Assembly (NCBI RefSeq): GCF_902167145.1
Contig: NC_050101.1
Span: 134,012,990 to 134,076,989, forward strand
Length of the DNA stretch: 64,000 nt
Direction: 5' to 3'
Origin: Zea mays
Taxonomy: Eukaryota > Streptophyta > Magnoliopsida > Poales > Poaceae
Shown: positions 33,851 to 44,559 of the stretch, piece by piece
Numbering within the stretch: position 1 is the stretch's first letter
Layout of the letters: each line of letters begins with the position of its first letter
The notes under the pieces: generated by a model
What the model saw: only the letters and a program-made list of their open reading frames with translations
Databases searched by the model: none
What the model was told of the DNA's origin: nothing
Position numbers and translations under genes: made by a program

Positions 33851-34570
33851 ACGAAAGACGTCTCGATATAGACGAACACATTGAGCAGTGCTCTGCAGCC
33901 GCCGACATCCTTCACATCATCGCACAGTTCATCCTAGTGCTCCAGATGCAGCACCTCTGAGGTATCCACACGTATTGGGAGGAAGCGTCGTGTTCCGGAC
34001 TGCTAGGTTCGCGACGAAGACTAGGCAAGGGCGGGCGACTGCTCGTTTACTGGTGGCGAATTAGGGTTCTCTTAACCGTGCCCCTGACACTCATTGTATA
34101 GTCGTTCTGGTGGGCTTTTGACTCCGAGGCTCAACAGTAATCCTAAAGCCCTGTGCCCCTGTCTAATTTCGGATCTAATCCAAGTTAGGCTTCCTTCCTC
34201 TTGAGTGTGTGACCCAATAGGTTCACGTACATATAGACATGGCCCAAGTACTCTTACTTGACTCAATAATTGACAGCGGCTTCTAGCAAGAAATGTCAAC
34301 TCATATGTGTACGTAAAGATCATATCAGACGAACCATTACATCATTACATACATGTTGTTCCCTTTGTCTCAAGATATTTGGTCTGACTCTAAGCTGATC
34401 TCTCTTTCTCCATACTTTGAATTAGAATCCTTTCATTGGTTAACACTTAACCCTAGCTTGACCAGAGAAAGTGGGCGGTCCGGCTGCCTATCACGGATGG
34501 TCCGCGTTCTCATATATAGGAGCCCAAGATTATGCGCTACACGCAAACCTTAGGGCTCATTTAGTGTTTG
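33850..34570 (-). mobile_element. Old Copia-type LTR remnant
   Basis: Parts resemble the E5 LTR and its flank. They share the wording around GGTATCCACACGTATTGGGA (E5: GATATCCACACATGTGGGA) and ACGTAAAGATCATATCAG (E5: ACGTAAAAGATCATATCAG near 40117-40136). No frame is present. It is probably a solo or truncated LTR with some internal sequence of a relative of E5; the ends are not resolved. Confidence 0.4.
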
Positions 34571-35110
34571 GACAAAAAGACGCAACACATATAATCGTCA
34601 TTTAAGTGCAAAGTGGTTGAATCATTAGAAACCTTAAAATAGCGTATAGCTATCAAGTTGTATAGACATCCCACGAGCCACACCACACCCATATGAAGTA
34701 CTATAAACAAAGTACGGTTAGGTCAATGAAAGGTTTCCGGCACTATCCAGCGACTAATAAAAAGAAACGGAGGGAGTACCTGTGAACTGAACTTATTTGC
34801 AAGTGCAAGCGATCCAAGAAGCGGACCGGCCAACTTCTGAAATGTAACTTCGTACGCAATTTACAACACAAATGGGCCATATGTGTGGTTTTATTATGTG
34901 CAACAACCACAGAATTATAAAAAGCACCATGAGTGAACTAGCAGTAGGATGGAGATCTCTATCAAAGCATCAGTGGGCCAGCTATAGCAGAAAGGTCTTA
35001 TTAAACTAACCACTCATCAGTCGGTGGACATGCACCCATAACTTCCTAAAATATTGCTGTTGAGATAGCTCCATTGCTTGAGGAAAGAGGAAAAAATTAG
35101 ATAATGAGAA
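34571..35110. other. Intergenic stretch with isolated Stowaway-like end
   Basis: AT-rich and without a gene. ACGGAGGGAGTA near 34767-34778 is the typical end of a Stowaway MITE, but I do not see the other end. Confidence 0.4.
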
Positions 35111-35111
35111 T

Positions 35112-35240
35112 TGGTTTGGTGAAAAGAAATTGGAGGGGATCCATTTCAAGGAGAAAATATCTTGCTATTCAATTTTGAATAATAGAAGATTTCCTTCCCA
35201 TAGATACCCTCTGATCCACTTACCACCAAATCAACCATGA
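35112..35240. mobile_element. Short MITE-like inverted repeat
   Basis: ATTGGTTTGGTG on the left pairs with CACCAAATCAACC on the right, like the ends of the hairpin at 31478-31583. No clear target duplication, so weak. Confidence 0.35.
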
Positions 35241-35392
35241 TATGGCTTATTATTATTCTCTGAATTGTGATAAGTATACCTTATATATTTTATTTTACAA
35301 CTTATTGAATTTAGAGATTTTTTTCTACTTTTTCCAAATAAGTTTGGACTTTAGCATGGCACACTCCACTGTACGTGTATATCGTACTCCCT

Positions 35393-35538
35393 ACATTCCG
35401 TAATATATGATGATGAATATAGATATATATATCTCTACTACTTATTAAGTAAGCAATAGTAGTCAACATTCCGTAATATATGATGATGAATATAGATATA
35501 TATATCTCTACTACTTATTAAGTAAGCAATAGTAGTCT
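35393..35538 (+). repeat. 73 bp tandem duplication containing the Helitron 5' terminus
   Basis: Two copies (35393-35465 and 35466-35538) run from ACATTCCGTAATATATGATG through TCTCTACTACTTATTAAG to GTAGTC and are identical except the last base. Each contains 39 bp of the MITE and the first 34 bp of the Helitron. Confidence 0.92.
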
Positions 35539-35799
35539 GCCTTTGACCGTTCTGCCGTTCTGCCTCCGACGGTCGTACAGCCAAGCGCCAAAAAATCATC
35601 TTGTTGCGGCACCAGAGACGTTAGTCTAAGCAACAAACACCACACACCAACGTGTCTGAGCAACAAACAACACACACCAACGCTTATAAGTCACGTTTCG
35701 ACGCTCTGGGTGGCCGGTATGGCACTAATCAAATAACATCATAGCAGTATCTGTAGCGGTGTATGCGGCCCAACGATTGGTGCGGCCCATTAAGCCCAT

Positions 35800-36180
35800 C
35801 CTGTGAGCCGCTGCAACAGCTCCTGACCGAGCCCGTGTGGTGTCGCGAGATCCTGGACGCCCGCAGCCCACAAAGGCCATCGTTCCCTCACCGCGAGTAT
35901 GACCCCGTGCCGCCGTCGTTGTCGTTCCCACCGCCGGGCGACATGGTCATGCGCACCTTCACCTTCGGCCCGGGCCACGTCGCCGCGATCAAGAAGAGCA
36001 TCTCGGCGCAGCGTGGCAGCGGCGGCGGCAAGGCCACGACCTTCAAGACGCTCGCGGCGTTCGTCTGGCGCGCCCGCACGGTCGCGCTGGAGATCCCCGC
36101 GGACGAGGACGCGCGCCTGGTCATCGCCGCCAGCGTCAGGGGCGTGCGCGACCTGGGGCTCCCCACGGGCTACTACAGGA
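35800..36180 (+). pseudogene. BAHD acyltransferase gene fragment
   Basis: About 125 codons with PVWCREILDARSPQRPSFPH, MRTFTFGPGHVAAIKKS and TTFKTLAAFVWRARTVALEI, followed by RLVIAASVRGVRDLGLPTGYY. This is the middle of a BAHD (HXXXD-type) acyl-CoA-dependent acyltransferase, related to the alcohol acyltransferase branch. Such enzymes transfer acyl groups to alcohols or amines in secondary metabolism. Neither the HXXXD nor the DFGWG motif is in the fragment, so it cannot be active. The frame runs over the junction at about 36180 into unrelated sequence. Capture by the Helitron is inferred from its position. Confidence 0.75.
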
Positions 36181-36566
36181 TAGATCCTCAACTTAGCGAC
36201 CTGGAGCTCGGCCTTCTTGGCCGCGAGCTCGGCCTCCAGGAACGAGACGATGGCGACAGTCTCCTTGAGTATCTTCTGCTCCAGCAGCTCCACGCGGAAG
36301 CGCGACTCCCGCTCCTGGAGCTACTCGATGGCGCGCAGCAGCTCTGCGACTTGCAGCGGCGCGCGGGCGGCGGGGCGCACCTGTGCCGAAGAGCGCGGGA
36401 AGTACGCGTCGAAGGACCGCGCGAGCGCCGACGCCTTGGACGGTGCCGACCCGGCGGTGGACACGGACCCCGACGTAGGCGCCCGAGATGGAGACGCCGC
36501 CTCCGGCACCTGCGACTTGGGGCTGCGCTAGAAGCCCATGGCCGCCTTGACCCGGCCTGTCACCAT
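36181..36566 (-). pseudogene. CHUP1/IPGA1-like coiled-coil protein, N-terminal exon fragment
   Basis: Minus strand from ATG 36566: MVTGRVKAAMGF, then TAG (36529-36531), then a Ser/Ala-rich region. It continues through ALARSFDAYFPRSSAQ and VAELLRAIE, a second TAG (36321-36323), and LLEQKILKETVAIV and FLEAELAAKKAELQVAK. The heptad pattern is a coiled coil. The sequence resembles the N-terminal part of plant CHUP1-like proteins, which act at microtubules or in chloroplast positioning. I recall this from family knowledge, so the assignment is moderate. Both stops replace codons that look like Gln or Glu. It ends at the junction with the acyltransferase fragment near 36180. Confidence 0.6.
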
Positions 36567-37189
36567 GGCGGTGTTCTTAACTTCACTAAACCACCGTGGA
36601 GAGACCTACGTACCGTTAGGACTGCGTCGGGGCGCACTCGCAGATGACTACTCTCAGCGGCGGCCGCGGCGGCGATTGCACTACGAACTACGCCTCAGGG
36701 TTTAAGCTGGAGATGCGGGGCGCGGTGTCCGAGAAACGGGTCTTTTGGGTTGAAAGGGTCGTGGCGGGGAGCCGACGGGGTGCGAGTGCGAGTCGAGCTG
36801 CTAGCAGTACACGCACGCTCTATCTATTTGATCGGCTGGCTGGCACGGGGATGGCGATGGACCAGCAGGAGCAGTAGGGACGCCACTGGCAAAAGCTGGC
36901 TACTCACCGCTATGGGTCAAATATCCGTGTGTCATTGTCGATGCAGGCGTGTGCCATCGTTGCATGTTTGCTTGTACGACCTGACCAAAAGCTCAGAAAC
37001 GGAGGGAATTAAAAGTTGATACTACAAAACTCCATATCTATGGGTTATTTCCCAATAAAAGCCGAGGATCCGACACCCTGTTTGGCTGTTTTTTTCTATA
37101 TAAACCCCGACATCCTGTTTTACATCTAAGAAAAAAAATCATTGTTATATCTAATGTTGGGGAAGTTTAACAGAATAACAGCTACTTTG
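36567..37189 (-). other. Helitron interior, possible 5' flank of the captured gene
   Basis: GC-rich up to about 36890, then AT-rich. It may be the 5' untranslated region and promoter of the CHUP1-like fragment. No further domain recognised. Confidence 0.35.
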
Positions 37190-37625
37190 TCCGTTCTAAA
37201 TTTTCATATCATAAGTTATTCTATATTTTAAAGAATGAAAACATCATAAACTTAGCTGAGTTTATTTAATAAATTAATAACGTTTCTAATACTAAATAAG
37301 TATTACAAGATTTAAATTAATTAGTTTTTTACAGTGTACTTATTTGATATCATAAGTATGATCAAAATTATAGAAACAACAAATATTGTTGACATCAACG
37401 GATATACTTCCACCATTTTTTTATGCTGCTTACTTCAAAATTGAACCGCATAATGACAAATATAAGCGAAAGGAGGTAGTACTATAAAAAATATTATTAA
37501 TATTTTTTTGATAACACTAAAATGGTATTACAAATTTTATTTGTTTGTTATAGACAATCAAATTTGAGATGTTTTGACTCTCTAAAAAATTAAAATAACT
37601 TACAATCTCGTATGGTGGGGATGGT
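37190..37625. mobile_element. AT-rich MITE-like segment inside the Helitron
   Basis: CTACTTTGTCCGTTCTAAAT on the left, and an inverted AGGAGGTAGTAC near 37481 or the ACTTACAATCTCGTATGGTG stretch on the right, are reminiscent of Stowaway/Tc1-Mariner MITEs. Ends are not resolved. Confidence 0.35.
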
Positions 37626-37647
37626 TTGACTTTTTTAAACATTGAAA

Positions 37648-38417
37648 TCTCTACTACTTATTAAGTAAGCAATAGTAGTCTGCCTTTGACCGTAATTATT
37701 GTGTAACTAAATTCACACTAAACTCAGTATGCATTACCGTTTTGGTTGCATCAGCACTTAGTGGAGATATGTATTGTGTCTTGACCGGTCAAGAAACACA
37801 TGTCAATATATATCGGCACCACATGGGCTACGACTGCTATCGAATCCTTGAAGCCAAAGCTAAAGGTGAATTTTAGCTCAGCCGCACTACACGTTTTATC
37901 AATGCAGGTTTCATACATTATGGTTAAAGCAAGTTGTTTGTTGCTTGCAGAGAATGCTCCATCACCCGCTTCCCCCTTGCAAGCCGACCTATGTGTCCAG
38001 CTGAGTTGAAGATAATGCAAAAATTTGAAGGTGACTGAAAAATCTGAAGACAGGGTGTGGACAGGAATTGCGTTCAGAAAATTTATAACTAAAACCGCTC
38101 GCTTAGCTGTATCGTCAAATGCAGAATAATTACAAGCTGATCTAATTGATGATTTTTATCGTTTCGGGTTTGGGAAAAAGTAAACATGTTGGATTTAAGC
38201 ATAAATAAATTTTCTTACTTTCAACATTGTCCAGTACTAGAAAACCTTCGATTTATCATATTTTTAAGATGAAGGAAATCATCATTGACAAGTTTTATAT
38301 ATCAGCATTGGTGGTAGCTTAAACCCTGTACAACATTGTTTAGAATAATATCAGTTGAGCTATGGTAATTAGATCAAATATGATTGTGTGTCGTCGCAAC
38401 ACACGGGCGTTGTACTA
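37648..38417 (+). mobile_element. Candidate nested Helitron of the same family
   Basis: The 5' terminus TCTCTACTACTTATTAAG plus at least 25 more bases (to TGCCTTTGACCG) is identical to that of the outer Helitron and follows an A. A degenerate 3' end may be CGTCGCAACACACGGGCGTTGTACTA at about 38392-38417, followed by T. The hairpin is weaker than in the outer element and the CTRR end is imperfect, so the right boundary is uncertain. Confidence 0.5.
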
Positions 38418-38969
38418 TGATACTTGCTATTGGGAGTATGATTTTCCATGCCACCTTGCAACTTATGTAAGTTTTCTCTTAAATTGATAGTCTTTTATGT
38501 TTATGTGAAATGACACTTTTAACTTTGTGGTACCTACATGAGAAACTGTTATAAGAGCTTTATTCTGGTCATTATGTAATTGTAATTATAGAGAGAATCC
38601 GCTAACATTAATTATATTAATTATAGAGAAAGAAGAATAATCTGTTGCTTGCACTTCATAACATTGTTGTCAATGTTTCGGAACTTAACATTGTTGTCAA
38701 TGATTCCAAATATTTCTCGGACGATTAAGAGGCCACAAAATGAGCCATGTACTCTATCGAGGACCTCAACTCCAAATGCCCTCACAGCATAGGACGACAA
38801 TTATTGTTTCTGCATCTCAATATATTTTACCATAACATGTTTACCCGTAGCAACGCACGGGCATACACCTAGTAAAACATATATGTCTAGTATTATATGA
38901 ATCCCTTAATTCCTAAAATAAATTTTAATTTAAGACAGAGGGAGTATAAGATAAATATTATTTTAAATA

Positions 38970-39146
38970 GGTGTTTGAATGCACTAAAACTAATAATTAG
39001 TTGCCTAAAAATTTACTAGTGAAATTAGCTAGCTAATTATTAGCTAATTACTAAAAGTAGCTACTAGTTAAACTATTGTGAAACTGTTTGAATGTCATCA
39101 ACTAATTTTAGTAGCTAATTATTAGCTATAGTGTATTTAAACACCC
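38970..39146. mobile_element. Tourist-like MITE, 177 bp
   Basis: GGTGTTTGAATGCACTA on the left and the inverse of GGGTGTTTAAATACACTA on the right, with ATA on both sides (38967-38969 and 39147-39149). The interior is AT-rich with repeated AGCTAATTATTAGCTA. No protein. Confidence 0.65.
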
Positions 39147-39340
39147 ATAAGTGGCATGGGAAGGATATATGTTATAGGATCGAACTAAAAGTGAAAAAAC
39201 TGGTACAGGAATAGTTTGCACTTTTAGGACAGGCGTGGAAATGCCTTTTTAGATTGTAGGTGCAAATTAAAATGGTGAAAAGGTTGTGAGCAGTTGTCTC
39301 CTGTCCGTCAGTCAGCCACGACGTGTTAGCTGCAATGCCT

Positions 39341-39470
39341 TCATCTTGTGGTTGTGTGGTTAAATGCACTGGAGAATCCATACTAGGGCTACTTGTTTGT
39401 TTCGAATTGAACACAAACCAAACAGAAGAAAGGGCTACTCATCTTGTGGGTGCGGTTAAATGCACTGGAG
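39341..39470 (+). repeat. 33 bp direct repeat 97 bp apart
   Basis: CATCTTGTGG...GGTTAAATGCACTGGAGAA occurs at 39341-39373 and 39438-39470, with the sequence between flanked by similar CTACT stretches. It looks like a tandem duplication of 97 bp with later decay. Confidence 0.6.
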
Positions 39471-39537
39471 AAGACCCTTTTTAGCGCACTGCGCAGCCAA
39501 TTTCTGTTGCAGTGTCGTTTATCGGTCTATGTACCTT

Positions 39538-39955
39538 TGAAAAACATGTGCTATAAATATCATATCTATTATCTTATTCAACCAAGATAGTACGTAAGTA
39601 GAGAATCATAAATCATTATCACTGACACTCAGTACAACGAAAAGAAAAACATGTTGATGTAACAATAGTCAAACATTCTCGCGTATTAGCAACAACAACA
39701 CGTTCACCCATCATCTTGTTGTTGATCAACATTGTAACAATAGAAGCAGTGTCTCCATGATATCCACACATGTGGGAATGAAACACCATGACATCGGAGT
39801 GCTAGCACCGCGTATGCAGCGAGAAAAAATGATAGAAGACGATTCTCTCAAACATGTCAACCACTCTGTACATATGGACTCTTACTAATGGGCTTTTATC
39901 CTAAAGGTTCATCATTTTCATGGATCATGATTGCCTATTATGCATATATTTAGCA
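39538..39955 (-). repeat. E5 3' LTR (about 418 bp)
   Basis: Starts TGAAAAACATGTG and ends TTTAGCA on the plus strand. It aligns with 46006-46427 through CAACCAAGATA, GTAGAGAAT, GTTGATCAACAT and CTAATGG blocks, with many differences. Confidence 0.75.
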
Positions 39956-40999
39956 ATCTCCCTCTTGCACTAGAGTCAATCGTCTATGCAAATGTTGTAA
40001 CCCCTTAAATATGTGACTCGTTGGGTTTATGTGTAGACGACCATGATCAAAAAACCTTTTTCGAGCAATTATTCAATAGTGACGCCTAGGAGCACATATT
40101 TTAAATATCATATACACGTAAAAGATCATATCAGTTGAACCTTGATATAAACATATTTTGATCCTTTTCCACATGATATTCATTGAACTCAATGCGAGAT
40201 TTGTGCCACCTCTATAATATCTCAATATTTAACTCGGTCTTGTAGTGGATTATAACTTGTGACTAACTCTTTACTCACATCATGGTTAACTCTTTAATCA
40301 CATTAGTGTGGTCATGCACTTTCTCAATCCGGCCACATCGAGGAGCCTCAGAGATATCTCTTCCATTATGTAGGAGGGACAAATTCTATCTTAGTGCGCT
40401 CACATCATGTCTTATGTTTCACGGTACATTTAAAAACCACTTTTATACAAATCCAGTTATAGAATAGTGTTTGATAGCCCCAAAATGGATCACTACGTAT
40501 AGTGAGGAACAATGGCAATCTCATGTCTAAGGATCTAACAGGTATACCACTCGAGAACGCTTGATGACACAACTTTAGCATAATAATCCCAACAATGTCT
40601 TAGAGTGGGTCAATCCAATACCATAAACTTTATCATGTATTCACACTATTGATTTGATATCTCTATATTCATGATCCATGAAACATGAGCATGAATGAAT
40701 ACATGATCACGAATGAATACATGTGCTAGTCTATAAAATAGTTATTGTCCCACAAAATTGATATTTTGAATAACAATATAAAATATAGAGTTTCATGAAC
40801 AAGTCACGTACTTGCCAATCAATGTAATAATGAATTCGAGGGACCGAATAATGCTTTATTCAACACACACAAACATAAGGTTATACAATTATCTTTCACT
40901 TGCACTAACGTCAATAATATAGATATATAATATCAATTGCATTCGTGTGCCTCATGTTTTGGTCATGGAAGAGGCTTCATCAATAGATCAACAACATTC

Positions 41000-42520
41000 A
41001 TATTTGTGTGCAGTTTGTAAATCTTCACATGACATCTATTAACGATCTCACAAATAAGCTGATATCAATGAAGTACATGTTTAGATTTTTGGTGCGATCT
41101 AGATTCCTTAGCCGGTGCAAAGGCACATTATTATCACAATAAATGTCCAAAGGATTCAACACACTTAGAAGCATACCCAACTTAGAAATAAACTTTCTAA
41201 TTTGAATATCCTTATTAGCAGTTTCTGACATTGCTATATACTTGACCTTTGACATATAATAAGTCACCATCTCTTGCTTGAAACATTTCCAACTTATTGC
41301 TCCTAAATTGGGGCAGAATACAAATCCAGATTGTGACTAACTATCATCTCTATCGGTATGGAAGCTAACATCGGTGTAACCATTTACAATGAGCTCTTTC
41401 TCACCTCCATAAACTCGAAACATATCCTTAGTTCTTCGCAAGAACTTCAGGATATTCTTTATAACCACCTAATGAGCCTCACTAGGTTAGATGGGTACCT
41501 ACTCATAATACTTAGAGCATAAGCAACATCTTGATGTGTATATATCATGGCATACATGATGAATCCAACCACAGACACATATGAAATCACACTCATCCTT
41601 TTTCACTCATTAGGTTTCGAAGCACACCGTGTATCGCATAGGGTAATGCCATGTGACATTGGCAACAAACCTTTTTTGGAATCTACATATTCAAATGTTT
41701 TAATACTTGTCGATTTATGTACTTAAGCTTAATCCAATTAGCATTTTTTATCTATGTCTATAAATCGTAATGCCCAAAAATGTAAGCTACCTCTCCCAAA
41801 TATTTGTAGAGAAATTATTTCTTAATCAAGACTTGGTAGATTGTAACATAGGAGTACCATTTTATATCAATAATATGTCATCTATATATAGGTCCAGAAA
41901 TACATGTGCGCTCTCACTAGCCTTAAACATAAGGCTCTTGTTCATTATTGATGAAGCCAAACCTTTTGATTTTTTCTTCAAAACAAAGGTTCTAACTCTG
42001 AGATGCTTGCTTCAATCTATAAATAGACTTCGAAGTTTGCATATTTTCCTAATATTAGGATCGACGAAACCTTCATGTTGTGTCATGTACACATCCTCAC
42101 TTAGGTTTCCATTTAGGAAAATGTTTTGGCATCCATCTGCCAAATTTCATAATAAAAAAGGGAAGCAATTGCTAGGATGACATGAATAGACTTTAGCATA
42201 ATGATGGGAGAAAATGTCTTATGTATAATTAATACCTTAACCTACCTGAAACCTTTCACTACCAAACATGCCTTATGGATGTGAACATTTCTATCCATGT
42301 CTATCTTTTTCTGAAAAATCCATTTATAGTCAATGGTTTGAACATCATCTAGTGAATCAACGAAGTTCCAAACTTCATTATCATGCATGGATTCTATTTT
42401 GAATCTCATGGTTCCAAGCCATTTCTTAGAGTATAGTCCCATCACTACTTTCGTATAATTTGGAGGCTCGTTATTGTCCAACAATAATATGTCACATTGC
42501 CATGTGATTAGGAGCGACAA
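41000..42520 (-). pseudogene. E5 pol: decayed RT and RNase H
   Basis: Pieces in shifting frames. The RT start (42242-42520) has NEVWNFVDSLDDVQTIDYKW and IHKACLVVKGFR, typical of Copia RT entry. The RNase H end (41025-41270) has VKYIAMSETANKDI and YCDNNVPLHRLRNLD. Between them RT sequence is present but heavily mutated (41590-42180). It is non-functional. Confidence 0.75.
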
Positions 42521-42597
42521 ACTATTAGTAGCACATTGTGCCCCGACATACGTAAGGTTGCTGCCTCGATAATTGGTTATACAACATCTTATACTTT

Positions 42598-43432
42598 CTA
42601 TGGAGGATCAGTAGGGGCTAAAAACTTCTCAAGTTTTTTATTTTGAATTTCTTCAATTTGCACCTTGCTCCCACTAACTCCTTTGAGAGAAATTTTTATC
42701 CATAAAGACACGATTCTAGAAAATAAACACTTTGCCTTCTTCCAAGATATATAAATAATATACATTGGTTTTCTAGGATACTCTACAAAGAAACAATTAT
42801 TAAATTTGGGGTAGAGTTTATCAGATGTCAAACATTTCATACAAGCCTTGCAACCCCATATCTTAAGAGAAGACAATCTAGAATATTTTCCAGTCCATAT
42901 ATCATATGGTATCTTACCCACCGATTTAGATGGAAATATATTCAGTGTAAAACACAACAATTTCAAGATCAGCTTGGCTCATCATTGATCGAACCATGTC
43001 CAACAAAGTTTGATTCCTATGCTCAGAAACCCTATTATATTGAGGTGTATCATGTGGATTCAAATATGGAACAATTCCACATTGTTTTAGATGATCGCCA
43101 AACTAATGGCTCAATTATTTGCCTGCATGATCCAGTAGTAGAAACTTAATAGTTTTACCTAGCTGATTTTGTACCTCATTCTTGAATTCTTTGAATTTTT
43201 TAAATGATTTAGACTTGTGCATCATTAAGTAGTCATACCCATATCTACTGAAGTTATTAGTAAAAATGATGAAGTACTGAAACCCACCTCTGGTTATTGA
43301 ACTCATTAGTCCACATACATCAGTATGTACTAGACCCAACAAGTCACTTGCTCTCTCATTTTGAGCAATGAAAGGCACCTTAGCCATCTTGCCAAGTAAG
43401 CATGATTCGCAAGTCTCATGATTCAAAATCAA
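42598..43432 (-). pseudogene. E5 pol: decayed integrase
   Basis: 43115-43432 encodes HETCESCLLGKMAKVPF and LVHTDVCGLMSS...YFIIFTNNFSRYGY, the zinc-finger end and the first catalytic Asp region of a Copia integrase. 42598-42966 continues with SKSVGKIPYDIWTGKYS and SLKIWGCKAC. Stops and frameshifts interrupt it. Confidence 0.78.
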
Positions 43433-43741
43433 AAGACTTTAGAAGACCATCTTTATGGAGCATCTCTCTGTGTTTCTCATTTATATGACCTAAGCGACAA
43501 TGCCATATAAAAGAGGTATTCAAATCATTAGGTTAGTGTTGTTTTGTATTAATGATATGAACATGCTTACCATGAAGATCTAGGATATACAACCCATTCA
43601 CTAATAGACATAGTGCACAAAACATGTTATACAAATATATGGAACAATATTTGGTCTCGATTATTATCTTATAACCATCATCTTCCTCTAAACACGAAGA
43701 AGATATACAATTCTTACGCAAAGCTAGGATATTATAATATG

Positions 43742-44389
43742 TTATTCTAAAACTAATCCTAAGGGTAACGATAAATGATAAGTGCTAATGGCCAGCACAA
43801 CAACCTTTGCTTCATTGCCTATGCACACATTCAACTCGCCTCTTGTAGATTTTTGAATCTTTTTTAGTGACTGCAATGATTTGCAAGTAAGAATCATTGA
43901 TCCAGTATCAAATACCCATGATTCACTAGAAAAAACAATAACATTAATTTCAATAACATATATATTTAAAGTATAAGTACCAGTTACCTTCTTCTTATCT
44001 TTCAAGTACTTCTTGTAGTTTCTACACCAATACCTAAGGTTGCCACGATGAAAGCATTTGGCTTTAGGAGAAGGGCCAGACTTGGACTATGCAACTGGCT
44101 TTGATATCTCATATTTAGTGTTGCTCTTACACTTGTCCTTCATAAAGCATTTCCATTTCTTGTTATACATATGAACTATCATCACATGATCAGAATTCTT
44201 TCTAATGTTCTCCCCAATTGTCTTAAGCATCCCATGCAACTCAGCTAAGGTATTTTCCATGTTACTCATATAAAAGTATAGACTGAATAGTTCATAGCTT
44301 GGAGGGAGAGACTGGAGGATCATATCCATAGCTAGCTCATCAAGAAGAGGAAAACCAACCACACCAAAGCTCTTAGTATAACCAACCAT
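43742..44389 (-). pseudogene. E5 gag end and protease
   Basis: 44087-44389 encodes LPPSYELFSLYFYMSNMENT and LAELHGMLKTIGENIRK, the conserved end of a Copia gag. 43742-44005 encodes WVFDTGSMILTCKSLQS, the protease active site (DTGS). A frame change lies between them. Upstream gag (44600-45990) is too decayed to follow. Confidence 0.78.
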
Positions 44390-44401
44390 ATTGATTACAC
44401 G

Positions 44402-44559
44402 TAGGGGTGGTAATGGATCATGGCCCTAATACTTGCTTCACAAACCAATAAAGCCCTTAATTTTGTTAGTTCAAAATTGTATTGTTTTATGATCCGGCCC
44501 TAACTTGATTCGATCCGTAAATTTGCTAGGCTAAATTAAATGGCCCGTTACCACCCCTA
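44402..44559. mobile_element. hAT-type MITE, 158 bp
   Basis: TAGGGGTGGTAATGG on the left and the inverse of TAGGGGTGGTAACGG on the right. ATTACACG on both sides (44394-44401 and 44560-44567) is a perfect 8 bp duplication. It inserted into E5 gag. No protein. Confidence 0.9.

Larger units (their letters stand above)
35505..38872 (+). mobile_element. Non-autonomous Helitron with captured gene fragments, 3.4 kb
   Basis: The 5' end TCTCTACTACTTATTAAG follows an A. The 3' end has the hairpin CCCGTAGCAACGCACGGG (38844-38861) eleven bases before the terminal CTAG (38869-38872), which is followed by T. These are the features of the most common maize Helitrons. No RepHel protein is encoded. Inside are fragments of a BAHD acyltransferase (plus) and of a CHUP1/IPGA1-like gene (minus). 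A third copy of the 5' terminus at 37648 indicates a nested Helitron. An extra 5' terminus at 35432 comes from the 73 bp duplication. Confidence 0.8.
35387..38944. mobile_element. Stowaway-like MITE split by the Helitron
   Basis: The left part, 35387-35431, begins CTCCCTACATTCCG after TA. The right part, 38873-38944, ends AAGACAGAGGGAG before TA. These are typical Stowaway ends with a TA target. The Helitron 35505-38872 lies between an A and a T, the expected Helitron target. Part of the left half is duplicated together with the Helitron terminus. The TIRs match well only in the first 6-8 bases. Confidence 0.5.
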
